A DNA stretch of 37,831 bases from Pseudomonadota bacterium (GTDB lineage: Bacteria > SAR324 > XYD2-FULL-50-16 > JAHJRI01). Made by a program: the position numbers and the translations under genes. Below are positions 35,283 to 37,831 of the stretch, piece by piece (within the stretch, counting starts at the first letter, position 1; each line of letters begins with the position of its first letter). The DNA lies in the NCBI GenBank assembly GCA_022360105.1, contig JAKSDL010000440.1:1-37831 (forward strand), written 5' to 3'. Under the pieces are notes generated by a model, which did no database searches, was not told the DNA's origin, and saw only the letters and a program-made list of their open reading frames with translations.

Positions 35283-35572
35283 TGTCTTGGTGAAAGGCAA
35301 CCCCCGCTGTTATCTACTAAAGCAAGGTAACTAAAACAGATGACCTTTCATTAAGATTCACAATTGAAGAATACAGCTTTAGAAACTACTTATTATTTCA
35401 GTAACTAAACTGACAATTTAGAACCTATCACAAACAGTACGAGCAGATCTTACTCAAACTAATCAGAATTACAAGCCACTTAAAACGTATAGAGATCACT
35501 AAGAGTTACTTTTCATATTGAAACATCAAACCCGACTATTACACGACAGACTGTATATAAAACCAGTCTTTT
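35283..35572 (+). ncRNA. Candidate structured leader or small RNA
   Basis: Downstream of the promoter TGAAAGG (35291-35297) pairs with CCTTTCA (35344-35350), and CTGTT (35307-35311) with AACAG (35335-35339) inside it. AGACTG (35548-35553) and CAGTCT (35564-35569) form a hairpin followed by TTT and could end a short transcript. I do not match it to a known RNA family. It may instead be the leader of the RNase E/G mRNA, whose E. coli counterpart is autoregulated through a long leader. Confidence 0.35.
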
Positions 35573-35840
35573 GCCCACTAACCTAATAAAATAGTCGCTT
35601 TTTGATAAGAGGAAGCATCAGACAATTGAAAAACCCTTGAAAAGTAACAAATGTCAGAGAATAGATCCGGGATTATCAGATCGCCCAATGATTATGTATG
35701 AACAATAAAACAGGCTGAGATTTATTCTCATCATCTGGTAACAATTAAGGATAATTACAGGAGTGGATTTTTATAATCTATTGTTTTGAAATAATATCTG
35801 CAAAAGTGCTGGTCTGTGAACTACTCACGGTTATCCAGCA

Positions 35841-37325
35841 ATGGGAAAGAAGATCATTATCAATCATACCCGACATGAAATACGGGTGGCTCTTATAGAA
35901 AATGGAGTCGTTAGCGAAATATTCTACGAAAGAATCAAAAATAAAAGTGTTGTTGGTGACATTTTCAAAGGCAAAGTCTTAAAGGTCCTGCCTGGAATGG
36001 AATCCGCTTTCATCGACATCGGATTGGAGAAAGCTGCATTCCTGTATGTAGATGATATCAGAACAGATGAGAATGACGATGAAAACGGAAAAGGCATTCA
36101 ATCTGATATCAAACCGGAAAAACAAAACATATCCGCCCTGATCAAAGAAGGTCAGGACATCATGGTTCAAGTCTCCAAAGGTCCAATTGGAAGCAAAGGG
36201 GCTCGGATCACCTGCAACGTTACCCTTCCCGGAAGAAACCTTGTTTTCATGCCGCACGTAAACAACGTTGGTGTATCCAGACAAATCAGGGACGAAAAGG
36301 AGCGAAATCGTCTCCGTAAAATTGTTTCTTCCATTAAACCGGAAAACACCGGATTCATCGTTCGAACCGTGGCTGCGGGACGGTCCGAAGAAGAATTCAA
36401 GCATGATGTTGAATATCTGTTAAACACCTGGCAGGAAACCGAGAAAAAATTCAGAACTTATCGTTCTCCCGCCATCTTGTTTGAAGATCTTAATCTTACT
36501 TTCAGGACCATTCGGGATATGCTTGCTCCAGATGTTGATGAACTGGTTATTGATGATAATTACGAACATGAGAAAATTCGCAAATATCTCAACACCTATC
36601 TACCTCGATACAGTTCCATCTTAAAGCTGTACAAAAGTAAAGTGCCAATTTTTGACCATTTCGGTATCAGTATAGAAATCGACAAAGCCATGAGTCGAAA
36701 GGTCTATTTAAAGTCAGGCGGTCATTTGGTTATCGATCAATCCGAAGCTTTGACAGCCATTGATGTGAATACTGGACGCTTTACAGGTTCGGACAGTCAT
36801 GAGGACACCATTCTGACCACAAACCTGGAATCGGTAAAAGAGATCGTTCATCAATTAAAGCTGCGAGATATTGGAGGGATCATCATCATCGATTTCATCG
36901 ATATGGAATCGCTGGAGAACAGACAAAAAGTATACAACGCCCTGAAAAGTGAGCTTAAAAAAGACAAAGCCAGGACCAAAGCTCTTCCAATCTCAGATAT
37001 CGGACTGGTTGAGATGACTCGAAAAAGAAACCGTGAAAACTTAAACCGGTTTTTAAGGGAACCTTGTCCTTATTGTAATGGTCGTGCCAGAATTCTCTCT
37101 CCTGAGAGTATTATTTATGATATTTACCGGGAGATAAACAGATTGGTCCGCGAAGAAAATCCTCCACAGAACCTGCTGATCGGATTGCATCCCGATGTAG
37201 CCGAACATCTGGAATTGGAGGAAATAGAAACATTTCGCTCCATGGAACGTTTAATCAAGGGCAATATTTCCCTGCAAGTATCTGAGAAATATCACTACGA
37301 GCAGTACGAATTGCTGGAGCTTTGA
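35841..37325 (+). CDS. rng: Ribonuclease E/G family endoribonuclease
   Basis: The 494-residue protein has the RNase G size and no long C-terminal scaffold. It shows an S1-like domain (about 37-130, GDIFKGKVLKVLPGMESAFI) with an acidic insertion (about 70-98), and the RNase H-like catalytic core. Asp308 in DVNTG and Asp351 in IIDFIDM, 43 residues apart, match the E. coli RNase E pair Asp303 and Asp346. The zinc-link motif CPYC (Cys409, Cys412) is present. It processes rRNA and mRNA in the cytoplasm or at the membrane. Its TGA overlaps the rluD-like ATG by one base (TGATG), so the two are translationally coupled. Confidence 0.95.
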   Translation: MGKKIIINHTRHEIRVALIENGVVSEIFYERIKNKSVVGDIFKGKVLKVLPGMESAFIDIGLEKAAFLYVDDIRTDENDDENGKGIQSDIKPEKQNISALIKEGQDIMVQVSKGPIGSKGARITCNVTLPGRNLVFMPHVNNVGVSRQIRDEKERNRLRKIVSSIKPENTGFIVRTVAAGRSEEEFKHDVEYLLNTWQETEKKFRTYRSPAILFEDLNLTFRTIRDMLAPDVDELVIDDNYEHEKIRKYLNTYLPRYSSILKLYKSKVPIFDHFGISIEIDKAMSRKVYLKSGGHLVIDQSEALTAIDVNTGRFTGSDSHEDTILTTNLESVKEIVHQLKLRDIGGIIIIDFIDMESLENRQKVYNALKSELKKDKARTKALPISDIGLVEMTRKRNRENLNRFLREPCPYCNGRARILSPESIIYDIYREINRLVREENPPQNLLIGLHPDVAEHLELEEIETFRSMERLIKGNISLQVSEKYHYEQYELLEL

Positions 37326-37831
37326 TGGAGACTCTTCAGGTTGAAGAAAGGGAGGATTCAAAACGGCTTGATATCGTGTTGGCAAGTCACCAAAAAGTAG
37401 CCTCCCGTTCAGAAGCCCAGAGAATCATCAAAAGCGGAAAGATTAAAATTAATGCTTCAAGCGAGAAGATCTCCCCAAAACTTAAAGTCAAAAGGGGAGA
37501 TCTCATAGAATTCACGGTTATACCACCTGCTTCCACGGACATTTTACCTGTCGCCAAACCTCTTGATATTCAATATGAAGATGATTACCTGATTATCATC
37601 AACAAGCCCAGCGGTATGGTCGTGCATCCCTCTGCCGGACATTATAATGACACCCTGGTCAACTATCTGCTTTATCATACGACACTATCCGATAAAGACC
37701 CCGTTCGACCCGGTATTGTGCATCGAATCGATAAAGATACCTCCGGTTTGCTGGTAGTTGCTAAAGACAATCGAACTCACGATAATCTAGCCAGGCAGTT
37801 TTTCCATCACACCATCGAAAGAACCTACGAA
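37325..37831 (+). CDS. RluD-family 23S rRNA pseudouridine synthase (3' truncated by window)
   Basis: The first 169 residues are present and the frame runs off the right edge. An S4 domain (about 12-65, SRSEAQRIIKSGKIKIN) precedes the pseudouridine synthase core with YEDDYLIIINKPSGMVVHPS and HRIDKDTSGLLVV. Catalytic Asp136 is in HRIDKDTSG. The S4 plus RluA-type core is the RluD/RluC layout, which modifies 23S rRNA. It is coupled to the upstream RNase E/G gene, making a small RNA-processing operon. Confidence 0.92.
   Translation, partial: METLQVEEREDSKRLDIVLASHQKVASRSEAQRIIKSGKIKINASSEKISPKLKVKRGDLIEFTVIPPASTDILPVAKPLDIQYEDDYLIIINKPSGMVVHPSAGHYNDTLVNYLLYHTTLSDKDPVRPGIVHRIDKDTSGLLVVAKDNRTHDNLARQFFHHTIERTYE

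Larger units (their letters stand above)
35128..35840. other. 713-bp gap between ribH and RNase E/G with promoter and RNA structure
   Basis: No reading frame of any length is supported. The gap holds a near-consensus promoter (35248-35276), nested stems (35291-35350) and a small hairpin with T4 (35548-35572). The remaining sequence is A-rich and lacks strong signals. Confidence 0.6.

Noticed and set aside
35711..35761. GGCTGAGA followed by CATCTGGTAAC and GGATAATTAC upstream of the RNase E/G gene, recalling a TPP riboswitch
   Set aside because: The spacing and the other conserved THI-box parts are missing, and no thiamine gene follows; probably chance.

Overview
The window is moderately AT-rich bacterial chromosome from a Gram-negative organism. 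Outer-membrane and periplasmic genes support this: a GspL-GspM-GspN set, a SurA-like chaperone, an LpoA-like protein, HflK/HflC, an M16 lipoprotein protease and two S41 proteases. Housekeeping synteny (tig-clpP-clpX), an acyl-CoA ligase/dehydrogenase pair, CCA-encoding tRNAs and deltaproteobacterial-style GspN would suit a deep-branching or former deltaproteobacterial lineage such as SAR324. A CfpA-type cytoplasmic filament protein, best known from treponemes, points towards spirochaetes. I cannot decide the taxon from this sequence. I see no intact mobile element, CRISPR array or phage.

Layout. 1-2.4 kb: a frameshifted endonuclease remnant at the left edge, then a three-gene inner-membrane/periplasmic platform of the PilN-PilO-PilP (GspL/M/C) type and a lone HPt phosphotransfer protein. 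2.85-7.7 kb (minus): an apparent operon of M16 lipoprotein protease, a DUF1841-like small protein, FxsA and an S41 protease. 7.7-8.5 kb: a small Cys-rich unknown and an orphan pilin-like protein with overlapping stops. 8.7-13.6 kb: RNase PH, six tRNAs (Pro, Arg, His, Arg, Leu, Gly), trigger factor, ClpP, ClpX, then tRNA-Val and tRNA-Asp behind a good promoter. 13.7-17.5 kb: acyl-CoA synthetase (minus), XRE-cupin regulator and acyl-CoA dehydrogenase. 18-24 kb: a degenerate kinase-fold protein, a long S41 protease with C-terminal beta-rich extensions, and the CfpA-like filament protein. 24.1-30.3 kb: gspL-gspM-gspN-mltG and then hflK-hflC, closed by a strong terminator. 30.3-34.3 kb (minus): an envelope operon of an unknown exported protein, a SurA-like chaperone and an LpoA-like protein. 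34.6-37.8 kb: lumazine synthase, a 713-bp gap with a near-consensus promoter and folded RNA, RNase E/G and the start of RluD.

The most unusual points are these. (1) The ClpP encoded in the canonical tig-clpP-clpX operon has lost the catalytic Ser (now Asn97) and His (now Arg122), while the fold motifs, Asp171 and the ClpX docking loop remain, so it looks like a non-proteolytic ClpP. (2) A full-length CfpA-like filament protein occurs among genes that are not typically spirochaetal. (3) A COG2187-like kinase-fold protein lacks its HGD and DxD residues. (4) A strong promoter and nested hairpins lie about 0.55 kb upstream of RNase E/G, suggesting either a long regulatory leader or a separate small RNA.
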